From: Schoenoplectus triqueter
Taxonomy: Eukaryota > Streptophyta > Magnoliopsida > Poales > Cyperaceae
Length of the DNA stretch: 52,064 bases
Reading direction: 5' to 3'
Assembly (NCBI GenBank): GCA_964058805.1
Contig: CAXKVV010000602.1
Coordinates: 1 to 52,064 of the forward strand
In this document: positions 15,259 through 28,714 of the stretch, one piece after another
Layout of the letters: each line of letters starts with the position of its first letter
How positions within the stretch are numbered: the stretch's first letter is position 1
Program-made: the position numbers and the translations under genes
The notes under the pieces: model-generated
What the model was told of the DNA's origin: nothing
Seen by the model: only the letters and a program-made list of their open reading frames with translations
Databases searched by the model: none

Positions 15259-17802
15259 AATTGGCATAATTAGGATTGATTATATTCTTTTTCACTAAAT
15301 TATGTGTAGTTATGGGGCCAAAAATATTGAAATACTCAGATAACTTTTTTAATTAGCTGTTTCTAATGCATCTCACTTATGTTTTGCGAAAAAGAGTGTC
15401 GCAGAATATTCATATCGAAGTCTTAATTGAACAATCTTATAATAGGCACAATTAGGAGTAATTATATTAATTTTCACGAAATTATGTGTATTTATGGGGC
15501 CAAAAATTTTAAAAATGTCAAACGACTTGTTTAAACAGCAGTTTTTTTAATGCATCTTACATATTTTCGTGCAAAATTAGTGTTGTAGAATATTCATATC
15601 GAAGTTTTAATTACAAACTCTTACAACAGGCATATTTAGGAGTAATTATTTGAATTTATGTGAAATTATGTGTAGTTATGCAGCCAAATGTTTTGAAAAA
15701 CTCAAATAACTTGTTTAAACAGCTGTTTTTAATGCATCTTACTTGGGTTTTGTGCAAAATTAATGTCGTAGAATATTCATATCGATGTTTTAATTAGAAG
15801 ATCTTATAATAGACATTCTTAGGAGCAAATATATTAATATTTATGAAATTATATGTAGTTATGCGGCGAAAAATTATAAAAACTCAAACAACTTGTTAAA
15901 ACAACCGTTTCTAATGCATCTTATTTAAGTTTTGTGCAAAATTTGTGTGGTGCGATGTTCATATCGAAGTGTTAATTGGATAATGTTCTAGTAGGTATAA
16001 CTAAGAGTAATTATATTAATTTTTAAGAAATTATGTGTACTTATGACGAAAAAAAATGTTAAAAATCTTGAACAACTTGTTTAAACAGCGGTTTCTAATA
16101 CATCTTACTTATGTTTTATGAAAAATTAGTGTCGTTGGATATTCATTTCGCAGTGTTAATTGAACAATCTTATAATAGGCGTGATTGAAAGTAATTATAT
16201 TAATTTTCATGAAATTATGTGTACTTATGCGGCCAACAATTTTGAAAAACACAAACAACTTGTTTAAACAGCATCCTATTTATGTCTTGTGCAAAATTAG
16301 TGTCGTAGGATGTTCATATCGATGTGTTAATTGGATAATATTTTAATGGGTATAATTAGAAGTAATTATATTAATTTTTACGAAATTATATGTAGTTATG
16401 AGGCCAAAAATATTGAAAAACTTAACTTTTCTTAAATAGCAGTTCCTAATGCATATTACTCACATTTTGAGGAAAAAATAGTGCCCTAAAATATTCATTT
16501 CGAACTGTTAATTGAATCTTATAATAGACATAATTAGTAGTAATTATATTAATTTGCACCAAATTATGTGTAGTTATGCGGTCAAAAATTTTCATAAAGC
16601 CAAAACAACTTGTTCAAACAGCAGTTTTTAACGTATCTTACTTATGTTTTGTGCAATATTAGCGTTATACGATATTCATATCGAAGTTTTAATCGGACAA
16701 TTTTGTAATAGACGTAATTAGGAGTAATTGTATTAATTTGCACGAAATTATATGTAGTTATGCGCCCCAAAAATTTGAAAAACTCAAAGAACTTGTTTAA
16801 ACGGCAGTTTTTAATGCATCTTATTTATGTTTTGCGCAAAATTTGCGCCATGGAATATTCATATCGAAGTTTTAATAGGACAATCTTATAATAGGCGTAA
16901 TCAGGAGTAATTATATTAATTTGCACGAAATTATGTGTAGTTGTGCGGCCAAAAATTTTCATAAAGCCAAACAACTTGAACAAACAGCAGTTTTTAACCC
17001 ATCTTACTTATGTTTTATGCAAAATTTGCGTTTATAGAATATTCATATCGAAGTTTTAATTGGACAACTTTATAATAGACGTAATTAGGAGTAGTTATAT
17101 TAATTTTCACGGAATTATGTGTAGTTATGAGGGCTAAAATGTTGAAAGCTCAAAGAACTTTCTTAAATAGCAGTTTCTGATGCATCTTATTTATGTTCTG
17201 TGAAAATTAGCATCGTAGAATATTCATATCAAAGTGTTGATTGAAAATCTTATAAAAGACGTAATTAGGATTAATTATATTAATTTATACAAAATTATGT
17301 GCAGTTGTGCGGCCAAAGAATTTGGAAATATCAAACAACTTGCTTAAACGGCAGTTTATAATGCATCTTACTTATGTTTTGTGCAAAATTAGTGTCGTAG
17401 AATATTCATATCGAAGTTTTAATTGGAAAATCCTACAATAGGCATATTCCGGAGCAATTATATTAATTTATAAGAAATTATGCGTAGTTATGCAGCCAAA
17501 ATTTTAGAAAAACTCAAATAGCTTGTTTAAACAGCTGTTTTTAATGCATCTTACTTATATTTTGTGCAAAATTAGTATCGTAGAATATTCATATCGAAGT
17601 TTTAATTAGAAGATCTTATAATAGGCATGCTTAGAAGTAATTATATTAATTTATAAGAAATTATTTATAATTATGCGGCCAAAAGTTTTATAAAACTCGA
17701 ATAGCTTGTTTAAGCGGTTGTTTTTAAAGCCCCCTACTTATGTTTTGTGCAGAATTGGTGTTGTATAATATTCATATTGAAGTGTGAATTAGATAATATT
17801 TT
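15259..17802 (+). repeat. HOR copy 7 (2,544 bp)
   Basis: One base longer than the reference through an eighth A in the run at 16049-16056. It has A at 15829 but G in the tatgttttgcg block, so it carries only half of the copy 2/6 haplotype. Confidence 0.94.
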
Positions 17803-20346
17803 AATTGGCATAATTAGGATTGATTATATTCTTTTTCACTAAATTATGTGTAGTTATGGGGCCAAAAATATTGAAATACTCAGATAACTTTTTTAATTAG
17901 CTGTTTCTAATGCATCTCACTTATGTTTTTGCGAAAAAGAGTGTCGTAGAATATTCATATCGAAGTCTTAATTGAACAATCTTATAATAGGCACAATTAG
18001 GAGTAATTATATTAATTTTCACGAAATTATGTGTATTTATGGGGCCAAAAATTTTAAAAATGTCAAACGACTTGTTTAAACAGCAGTTTTTTTAATGCAT
18101 CTTACATATTTTCGTGCAAAATTAGTGTTGTAGAATATTCATATCGAAGTTTTAATTACAAACTCTTACAACAGGCATATTTAGGAGTAATTATTTGAAT
18201 TTATGTGAAATTATGTGTAGTTATGCAGCCAAATGTTTTGAAAAACTCAAATAACTTGTTTAAACAGCTGTTTTTAATGCATCTTACTTGGGTTTTGTGC
18301 AAAATTAATGTCGTAGAATATTCATATCGATGTTTTAATTAGAAGATCTTATAATAGACATTCTTAGGAGCAAATATATTAATATTTATGAAATTATATG
18401 TAGTTATGCGGCGAAAAATTATAAAAACTCAAACAACTTGTTAAAACAACCGTTTCTAATGCATCTTATTTAAGTTTTGTGCAAAATTTGTGTGGTGCGA
18501 TGTTCATATCGAAGTGTTAATTGGATAATGTTCTAGTAGGTATAACTAAGAGTAATTATATTAATTTTTAAGAAATTATGTGTACTTATGACGAAAAAAA
18601 TGTTAAAAATCTTGAACAACTTGTTTAAACAGCGGTTTCTAATACATCTTACTTATGTTTTATGAAAAATTAGTGTCGTTGGATATTCATTTCGCAGTGT
18701 TAATTGAACAATCTTATAATAGGCGTGATTGAAAGTAATTATATTAATTTTCATGAAATTATGTGTACTTATGCGGCCAACAATTTTGAAAAACACAAAC
18801 AACTTGTTTAAACAGCATCCTATTTATGTCTTGTGCAAAATTAGTGTCGTAGGATGTTCATATCGATGTGTTAATTGGATAATATTTTAATGGGTATAAT
18901 TAGAAGTAATTATATTAATTTTTACGAAATTATATGTAGTTATGAGGCCAAAAATATTGAAAAACTTAACTTTTCTTAAATAGCAGTTCCTAATGCATAT
19001 TACTCACATTTTGAGGAAAAAATAGTGCCCTAAAATATTCATTTCGAACTGTTAATTGAATCTTATAATAGACATAATTAGTAGTAATTATATTAATTTG
19101 CACCAAATTATGTGTAGTTATGCGGTCAAAAATTTTCATAAAGCCAAAACAACTTGTTCAAACAGCAGTTTTTAACGTATCTTACTTATGTTTTGTGCAA
19201 TATTAGCGTTATACGATATTCATATCGAAGTTTTAATCGGACAATTTTGTAATAGACGTAATTAGGAGTAATTGTATTAATTTGCACGAAATTATATGTA
19301 GTTATGCGCCCCAAAAATTTGAAAAACTCAAAGAACTTGTTTAAACGACAGTTTTTAATGCATCTTATTTATGTTTTGCGCAAAATTTGCGCCATGGAAT
19401 ATTCATATCGAAGTTTTAATAGGACAATCTTATAATAGGCGTAATCAGGAGTAATTATATTAATTTGCACGAAATTATGTGTAGTTGTGCGGCCAAAAAT
19501 TTTCATAAAGCCAAACAACTTGAACAAACAGCAGTTTTTAACCCATCTTACTTATGTTTTATGCAAAATTTGCGTTTATAGAATATTCATATCGAAGTTT
19601 TAATTGGACAACTTTATAATAGACGTAATTAGGAGTAGTTATATTAATTTTCACGGAATTATGTGTAGTTATGAGGGCTAAAATGTTGAAAGCTCAAAGA
19701 ACTTTCTTAAATAGCAGTTTCTGATGCATCTTATTTATGTTCTGTGAAAATTAGCATCGTAGAATATTCATATCAAAGTGTTGATTGAAAATCTTATAAA
19801 AGACGTAATTAGGATTAATTATATTAATTTATACAAAATTATGTGCAGTTGTGCGGCCAAAGAATTTGGAAATATCAAACAACTTGCTTAAACGGCAGTT
19901 TATAATGCATCTTACTTATGTTTTGTGCAAAATTAGTGTCGTAGAATATTCATATCGAAGTTTTAATTGGAAAATCCTACAATAGGCATATTCCGGAGCA
20001 ATTATATTAATTTATAAGAAATTATGCGTAGTTATGCAGCCAAAATTTTAGAAAAACTCAAATAGCTTGTTTAAACAGCTGTTTTTAATGCATCTTACTT
20101 ATATTTTGTGCAAAATTAGTATCGTAGAATATTCATATCGAAGTTTTAATTAGAAGATCTTATAATAGGCATGCTTAGAAGTAATTATATTAATTTATAA
20201 GAAATTATTTATAATTATGCGGCCAAAAGTTTTATAAAACTCGAATAGCTTGTTTAAGCGGTTGTTTTTAAAGCCCCCTACTTATGTTTTGTGCAGAATT
20301 GGTGTTGTATAATATTCATATTGAAGTGTGAATTAGATAATATTTT
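17803..20346 (+). repeat. HOR copy 8 (2,544 bp)
   Basis: Has a fifth T in gtttttgcgaaa near 17930 and C to T at 17947 (gtcgtag), A at 18374, the normal seven-A run, and a private G to A at 19348 (aaacgacag). Confidence 0.94.
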
Positions 20347-22891
20347 AATTGGCATAATTAGGATTGATTATATTCTTTTTCACTAAATTATGTGTAGTTA
20401 TGGGGCCAAAAATATTGAAATACTCAGATAACTTTTTTAATTAGCTGTTTCTAATGCATCTCACTTATGTTTTTGCGAAAAAGAGTGTCGTAGAATATTC
20501 ATATCGAAGTCTTAATTGAACAATCTTATAATAGGCACAATTAGGAGTAATTATATTAATTTTCACGAAATTATGTGTATTTATGGGGCCAAAAATTTTA
20601 AAAATGTCAAACGACTTGTTTAAACAGCAGTTTTTTTAATGCATCTTACATATTTTCGTGCAAAATTAGTGTTGTAGAATATTCATATCGAAGTTTTAAT
20701 TACAAACTCTTACAACAGGCATATTTAGGAGTAATTATTTGAATTTATGTGAAATTATGTGTAGTTATGCAGCCAAATGTTTTGAAAAACTCAAATAACT
20801 TGTTTAAACAGCTGTTTTTAATGCATCTTACTTGGGTTTTGTGCAAAATTAATGTCGTAGAATATTCATATCGATGTTTTAATTAGAAGATCTTATAATA
20901 GACATTCTTAGGAGCAAATATATTAATATTTATGAAATTATATGTAGTTATGCGGCGAAAAATTATAAAAACTCAAACAACTTGTTAAAACAACCGTTTC
21001 TAATGCATCTTATTTAAGTTTTGTGCAAAATTTGTGTGGTGCGATGTTCATATCGAAGTGTTAATTGGATAATGTTCTAGTAGGTATAACTAAGAGTAAT
21101 TATATTAATTTTTAAGAAATTATGTGTACTTATGACGAAAAAAAATGTTAAAAATCTTGAACAACTTGTTTAAACAGCGGTTTCTAATACATCTTACTTA
21201 TGTTTTATGAAAAATTAGTGTCGTTGGATATTCATTTCGCAGTGTTAATTGAACAATCTTATAATAGGCGTGATTGAAAGTAATTATATTAATTTTCATG
21301 AAATTATGTGTACTTATGCGGCCAACAATTTTGAAAAACACAAACAACTTGTTTAAACAGCATCCTATTTATGTCTTGTGCAAAATTAGTGTCGTAGGAT
21401 GTTCATATCGATGTGTTAATTGGATAATATTTTAATGGGTATAATTAGAAGTAATTATATTAATTTTTACGAAATTATATGTAGTTATGAGGCCAAAAAT
21501 ATTGAAAAACTTAACTTTTCTTAAATAGCAGTTCCTAATGCATATTACTCACATTTTGAGGAAAAAATAGTGCCCTAAAATATTCATTTCGAACTGTTAA
21601 TTGAATCTTATAATAGACATAATTAGTAGTAATTATATTAATTTGCACCAAATTATGTGTAGTTATGCGGTCAAAAATTTTCATAAAGCCAAAACAACTT
21701 GTTCAAACAGCAGTTTTTAACGTATCTTACTTATGTTTTGTGCAATATTAGCGTTATACGATATTCATATCGAAGTTTTAATCGGACAATTTTGTAATAG
21801 ACGTAATTAGGAGTAATTGTATTAATTTGCACGAAATTATATGTAGTTATGCGCCCCAAAAATTTGAAAAACTCAAAGAACTTGTTTAAACGGCAGTTTT
21901 TAATGCATCTTATTTATGTTTTGCGCAAAATTTGCGCCATGGAATATTCATATCGAAGTTTTAATAGGACAATCTTATAATAGGCGTAATCAGGAGTAAT
22001 TATATTAATTTGCACGAAATTATGTGTAGTTGTGCGGCCAAAAATTTTCATAAAGCCAAACAACTTGAACAAACAGCAGTTTTTAACCCATCTTACTTAT
22101 GTTTTATGCAAAATTTGCGTTTATAGAATATTCATATCGAAGTTTTAATTGGACAACTTTATAATAGACGTAATTAGGAGTAGTTATATTAATTTTCACG
22201 GAATTATGTGTAGTTATGAGGGCTAAAATGTTGAAAGCTCAAAGAACTTTCTTAAATAGCAGTTTCTGATGCATCTTATTTATGTTCTGTGAAAATTAGC
22301 ATCGTAGAATATTCATATCAAAGTGTTGATTGAAAATCTTATAAAAGACGTAATTAGGATTAATTATATTAATTTATACAAAATTATGTGCAGTTGTGCG
22401 GCCAAAGAATTTGGAAATATCAAACAACTTGCTTAAACGGCAGTTTATAATGCATCTTACTTATGTTTTGTGCAAAATTAGTGTCGTAGAATATTCATAT
22501 CGAAGTTTTAATTGGAAAATCCTACAATAGGCATATTCCGGAGCAATTATATTAATTTATAAGAAATTATGCGTAGTTATGCAGCCAAAATTTTAGAAAA
22601 ACTCAAATAGCTTGTTTAAACAGCTGTTTTTAATGCATCTTACTTATATTTTGTGCAAAATTAGTATCGTAGAATATTCATATCGAAGTTTTAATTAGAA
22701 GATCTTATAATAGGCATGCTTAGAAGTAATTATATTAATTTATAAGAAATTATTTATAATTATGCGGCCAAAAGTTTTATAAAACTCGAATAGCTTGTTT
22801 AAGCGGTTGTTTTTAAAGCCCCCTACTTATGTTTTGTGCAGAATTGGTGTTGTATAATATTCATATTGAAGTGTGAATTAGATAATATTTT
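20347..22891 (+). repeat. HOR copy 9 (2,545 bp)
   Basis: Combines the extra T and gtcgtag change of copies 8 and 10 with the eight-A run of copy 7, plus A at 20918. It is the longest unit in the array. Confidence 0.94.
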
Positions 22892-25435
22892 AATTGGCAT
22901 AATTAGGATTGATTATATTCTTTTTCACTAAATTATGTGTAGTTATGGGGCCAAAAATATTGAAATACTCAGATAACTTTTTTAATTAGCTGTTTCTAAT
23001 GCATCTCACTTATGTTTTTGCGAAAAAGAGTGTCGTAGAATATTCATATCGAAGTCTTAATTGAACAATCTTATAATAGGCACAATTAGGAGTAATTATA
23101 TTAATTTTCACGAAATTATGTGTATTTATGGGGCCAAAAATTTTAAAAATGTCAAACGACTTGTTTAAACAGCAGTTTTTTTAATGCATCTTACATATTT
23201 TCGTGCAAAATTAGTGTTGTAGAATATTCATATCGAAGTTTTAATTACAAACTCTTACAACAGGCATATTTAGGAGTAATTATTTGAATTTATGTGAAAT
23301 TATGTGTAGTTATGCAGCCAAATGTTTTGAAAAACTCAAATAACTTGTTTAAACAGCTGTTTTTAATGCATCTTACTTGGGTTTTGTGCAAAATTAATGT
23401 CGTAGAATATTCATATCGATGTTTTAATTAGAAGATCTTATAATAGACATTCTTAGGAGCAAATATATTAATATTTATGAAATTATATGTAGTTATGCGG
23501 CGAAAAATTATAAAAACTCAAACAACTTGTTAAAACAACCGTTTCTAATGCATCTTATTTAAGTTTTGTGCAAAATTTGTGTGGTGCGATGTTCATATCG
23601 AAGTGTTAATTGGATAATGTTCTAGTAGGTATAACTAAGAGTAATTATATTAATTTTTAAGAAATTATGTGTACTTATGACGAAAAAAATGTTAAAAATC
23701 TTGAACAACTTGTTTAAACAGCGGTTTCTAATACATCTTACTTATGTTTTATGAAAAATTAGTGTCGTTGGATATTCATTTCGCAGTGTTAATTGAACAA
23801 TCTTATAATAGGCGTGATTGAAAGTAATTATATTAATTTTCATGAAATTATGTGTACTTATGCGGCCAACAATTTTGAAAAACACAAACAACTTGTTTAA
23901 ACAGCATCCTATTTATGTCTTGTGCAAAATTAGTGTCGTAGGATGTTCATATCGATGTGTTAATTGGATAATATTTTAATGGGTATAATTAGAAGTAATT
24001 ATATTAATTTTTACGAAATTATATGTAGTTATGAGGCCAAAAATATTGAAAAACTTAACTTTTCTTAAATAGCAGTTCCTAATGCATATTACTCACATTT
24101 TGAGGAAAAAATAGTGCCCTAAAATATTCATTTCGAACTGTTAATTGAATCTTATAATAGACATAATTAGTAGTAATTATATTAATTTGCACCAAATTAT
24201 GTGTAGTTATGCGGTCAAAAATTTTCATAAAGCCAAAACAACTTGTTCAAACAGCAGTTTTTAACGTATCTTACTTATGTTTTGTGCAATATTAGCGTTA
24301 TACGATATTCATATCGAAGTTTTAATCGGACAATTTTGTAATAGACGTAATTAGGAGTAATTGTATTAATTTGCACGAAATTATATGTAGTTATGCGCCC
24401 CAAAAATTTGAAAAACTCAAAGAACTTGTTTAAACGGCAGTTTTTAATGCATCTTATTTATGTTTTGCGCAAAATTTGCGCCATGGAATATTCATATCGA
24501 AGTTTTAATAGGACAATCTTATAATAGGCGTAATCAGGAGTAATTATATTAATTTGCACGAAATTATGTGTAGTTGTGCGGCCAAAAATTTTCATAAAGC
24601 CAAACAACTTGAACAAACAGCAGTTTTTAACCCATCTTACTTATGTTTTATGCAAAATTTGCGTTTATAGAATATTCATATCGAAGTTTTAATTGGACAA
24701 CTTTATAATAGACGTAATTAGGAGTAGTTATATTAATTTTCACGGAATTATGTGTAGTTATGAGGGCTAAAATGTTGAAAGCTCAAAGAACTTTCTTAAA
24801 TAGCAGTTTCTGATGCATCTTATTTATGTTCTGTGAAAATTAGCATCGTAGAATATTCATATCAAAGTGTTGATTGAAAATCTTATAAAAGACGTAATTA
24901 GGATTAATTATATTAATTTATACAAAATTATGTGCAGTTGTGCGGCCAAAGAATTTGGAAATATCAAACAACTTGCTTAAACGGCAGTTTATAATGCATC
25001 TTACTTATGTTTTGTGCAAAATTAGTGTCGTAGAATATTCATATCGAAGTTCTAATTGGAAAATCCTACAATAGGCATATTCCGGAGCAATTATATTAAT
25101 TTATAAGAAATTATGCGTAGTTATGCAGCCAAAATTTTAGAAAAACTCAAATAGCTTGTTTAAACAGCTGTTTTTAATGCATCTTACTTATATTTTGTGC
25201 AAAATTAGTATCGTAGAATATTCATATCGAAGTTTTAATTAGAAGATCTTATAATAGGCATGCTTAGAAGTAATTATATTAATTTATAAGAAATTATTTA
25301 TAATTATGCGGCAAAAAGTTTTATAAAACTAGAATAACTTGTTTAAGCGGTTGTTTTTAAAGCCCCCTACTTATGTTTTGTGCAGAATTGGTGTTGTATA
25401 ATATTCATATTGAAGTGTGAATTAGATAATATTTT
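22892..25435 (+). repeat. HOR copy 10 (2,544 bp)
   Basis: Has the extra T and gtcgtag change, A at 23463 and the normal seven-A run. Private or edge-specific changes begin here: C at 25052 (aagttctaatt), gcggcaaaaag near 25313, A at 25331, and A at 25337, the last shared with copy 11. Confidence 0.94.
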
Positions 25436-27978
25436 AATTGGCAAAATTAGGATTGATTATATTCTTTTTCACTAAATTATGTGTAGTTATGGGGCCAAAA
25501 ATATTGAAATACTCAGATAACTTTTTTAATTAGCTGTTTCTAATGCATCTCACTTATGTTTTGCGAAAAAGAGTGTCGCAGAGTATTCATATCGAAGTCT
25601 TAATTGAACAATCTTATAATAGGCACAATTAGGAGTAATTATATTAATTTTCACAAAATTATGTGTATTTATGGGGCCAAAAATTTTAAAAATGTCAAAC
25701 GACTTGTTTAAACAGCAGTTTTTTTAATGCATCTTACATATTTTCGTGCAAAATTAGTGTTGTAGAATATTCATATCGAAGTTTTAATTACAAACTCTTA
25801 CAACAGGCATATTTAGGAGTAATTATTTGAATTTATGTGAAATTATGTGTAGTTATGCAGCCAAATGTTTTGAAAAACTCAAATAACTTGTTTAAACAGC
25901 TGTTTTTAATGCATCTTACTTGGGTTTTGTGCAAAATTAATGTCGTAGAATATTCATATCGATGTTTTAATTAGAAGATCTTATAATAGACATTCTTAGG
26001 AGCAACTATATTAATATTTATGAAATTATATGTAGTTATGCGGCGAAAAATTATAAAAACTCAAACAACTTGTTAAAACAACCGTTTCTAATGCATCTTA
26101 TTTAAGTTTTGTGCAAAATTTGTGTGGTGCGATGTTCATATCGAAGTGTTAATTGGATAATGTTCTAGTAGGTATAACTAAGAGTAATTATATTAATTTT
26201 TAAGAAATTATGTGTACTTATGACGAAAAAAATGTTAAAAATCTTGAACAACTTGTTTAAACAGCGGTTTCTAATACATCTTACTTATGTTTTATGAAAA
26301 ATTAGTGTCGTTGGATATTCATTTCGCAGTGTTAATTGAACAATCTTATAATAGGCCTGATTGAAAGTAATTATATTAATTTTCATGAAATTATGTGTAC
26401 TTATGCGGCCAACAATTTTGAAAAACACAAACAACTTGTTTAAACAGCATCCTATTTATGTCTTGTGCAAAATTAGTGTCGTAGGATGTTCATATCGATG
26501 TGTTAATTGGATAATATTTTAATGGGTATAATTAGAAGTAATTATATTAATTTTTACGAAATTATATGTAGTTATGAGGCCAAAAATATTGAAAAACTTA
26601 ACTTTTCTTAAATAGCAGTTCCTAATGCATATTACTCACATTTTGAGGAAAAAATAGTGCCCTAAAATATTCATTTCGAACTGTTAATTGAATCTTATAA
26701 TAGACATAATTAGTAGTAATTATATTAATTTGCACCAAATTATGTGTAGTTATGCGGTCAAAAATTTTCATAAAGCCAAAACAACTTGTTCAAACAACAG
26801 TTTTTAACGTATCTTACTTATGTTTTTTGCAATATTAGCGTTATACGATATTCATATCGAAGTTTTAATCGGACAATTTTGTAATAGACGTAATTAGGAG
26901 TAATTGTATTAATTTGCACGAAATTATATGTAGTTATGCGCCCCAAAAATTTGAAAAACTCAAAGAACTTGTTTAAACGGCAGTTTTTAATGCATCTTAT
27001 TTATGTTTTGCGCAAAATTTGCGCCATGGAATATTCATATCGAAGTTTTAATAGGACAATCTTATAATAGGCGTAATCAGGAGTAATTATATTAATTTGC
27101 ACGAAATTATGTGTAGTTGTGCGGCCAAAATTTTTCATAAAGCCAAACAACTTGAACAAACAGCAGTTTTTAACCCATCTTACTTATGTTTTATGCAAAA
27201 TTTGCGTTTATAGAATATTCATATCGAAGTTTTAATTGGACAACTTTATAATAGACGTAATTAGGAGTAGTTATATTAATTTTCACGGAATTATGTGTAG
27301 TTATGAGGGCTAAAATGTTGAAAGCTCAAAGAACTTTCTTAAATAGCAGTTTCTGATGCATCTTATTTATGTTCTGTGAAAATTAGCATCGTAGAATATT
27401 CATATCAAAGTGTTGATTGAAAATCTTATAAAAGACGTAATTAGGATTAATTATATTAATTTATACAAAATTATGTGCAGTTATGCGGCCAAAGAATTTG
27501 GAAATATCAAACAACTTGCTTAAACGGCAGTTTATAATGCATCTTACTTATGTTTTGTGCAAAATTAGTGTCGTAGAATATTCATATCGAAGTTTTAATT
27601 GGAAAATCCTACAATAGGCATATTCCGGAGCAATTATATTAATTTATAAGAAATTATGCGTAGTTATGCAGCCAAAATTTTAGAAAAACTCAAATAGCTT
27701 GTTTAAACAGCTGTTTTTAATGCATCTTACTTATATTTTGTGCAAAATTAGTATCGTAGAATATTCATATCGAAGTTTTAATTAGAGGATCTTATAATAG
27801 GCATGCTTAGAAGTAATTATATTAATTTATAAGAAATTATTTATAATTATGCGGCCAAAAGTTTTATAAAACTCGAATAACTTGTTTAAGCGGTTGTTTT
27901 TAAAGCCCCCTACTTATGTTTTGTGCAGAATTGGTGTTGTATAATATTCATATTGAAGTGTGAATTAGATAATATTTT
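25436..27978 (+). repeat. HOR copy 11 (2,543 bp), diverged
   Basis: Reverts to the C allele at 26006 and lacks the extra T. It has about eleven single-base changes from the reference: 25444, 25583, 25655, 26357, 26797, 26827, 27131, 27483, 27787 and 27880 (the last shared with copy 10), among those I could pick out. Copies 1-9 have no more than a few each. Confidence 0.93.
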
Positions 27979-28714
27979 AATTGGCATAATTAGGATTGAT
28001 TATATTCATTTACACTAAATTATGTGTAGTTATGGGGCCAAAAATATTGAAATACTCAGATAACTTTTTTAATTAGCTGTTTCTAATGCATCTCACTTAT
28101 GTTTTGCGAAAAAGAGTGTCGTAGAATATTCATATCGAAGTCTTAATTGAACAATCTTATAATAGGCACAATTAGGAGTAATTATATTAATTTTCACGAA
28201 ATTATGTGTATTTATGGGGCCAAAAATTTTAAAAATGTCAAACGACTTGTTTAAACAGCAGTTTTTTTTAATGCATCTTACATATTTTCGTGCAAAATTA
28301 GTGTTGTAGAATATTCATATCGAAGTTTTAATTACAAACTCTTACAACAGGCATATTTAGGAGTAATTATTTGAATTTATGTGAAATTATGTGTAGTTAT
28401 GCAGCCAAATGTTTTGAAAAACTCAAATAACTTGTTTAAACAGCTGTTTTTAATGCATCTTACTTAGGTTTTGTGCAAAATTAATGTCGTAGAATATTCA
28501 TATCGATGTTTTAATTAGAAGATCTTATAATAGACATTCTTAGGAGCAACTATATTAATATTTATGAAATTATATGTAGTTATGCGGCGAAAAATTATAA
28601 AAACTCAAACAATTTGTTAAAACAACCGTTTCTAATGCATCTTATTTAAGTTTTGTGCAAAATTTATGTGGTGCGATGTTCATATCAAAGTGTTAATTGG
28701 ATAATGTTCTAGTA
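27979..28714 (+). repeat. HOR copy 12, partial (736 bp), array edge
   Basis: Matches the first 735 bp of the unit, with one extra T in the run at 28262-28269, and then stops in mid-monomer after ttctagta. The reference continues with ggtataac, whereas this sequence continues with caaataattg. It has about seven further changes in this short stretch, for example cattta near 28007, cttaggtttt near 28465, aatttgtt near 28612, tttatgtgg near 28664 and catatcaaag near 28683. There is no tail of degenerate monomers beyond the break. Confidence 0.94.

Larger units (their letters stand above)
1..28714 (+). repeat. Satellite array of a 14-monomer higher-order repeat (HOR)
   Basis: The whole stretch is a head-to-tail tandem array with no interruption. 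The repeating unit is 2,543 bp (2,544-2,545 in a few copies with single-base insertions). Inside each unit a related monomer recurs 14 times. Its anchor attcatatcgaag (or a variant) falls in copy 1 at 150, 334, 517, 699, 882, 1053, 1234, 1415, 1598, 1782, 1963, 2145, 2328 and 2511, giving monomers of 171-184 bp (mean 181.6). Monomers within a unit are visibly diverged from each other, whereas the same monomer in successive units is almost identical; that defines an HOR. Other recurring blocks are tgcatcttacttatgttttg, gtgtagttatgcggccaaaa and aacttgtttaaacagc. The array is very AT-rich and has no open frame of 60 codons. Such arrays are typical of centromeric or pericentromeric heterochromatin; that role is inference. 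The array continues beyond the left edge of the window. Confidence 0.97.

Noticed and set aside
1..28714. CRISPR-like or bacterial repeat array
   Set aside because: There are no short direct repeats with unique spacers. The units are contiguous diverged 182-bp monomers in a eukaryotic sequence with spliced genes downstream.
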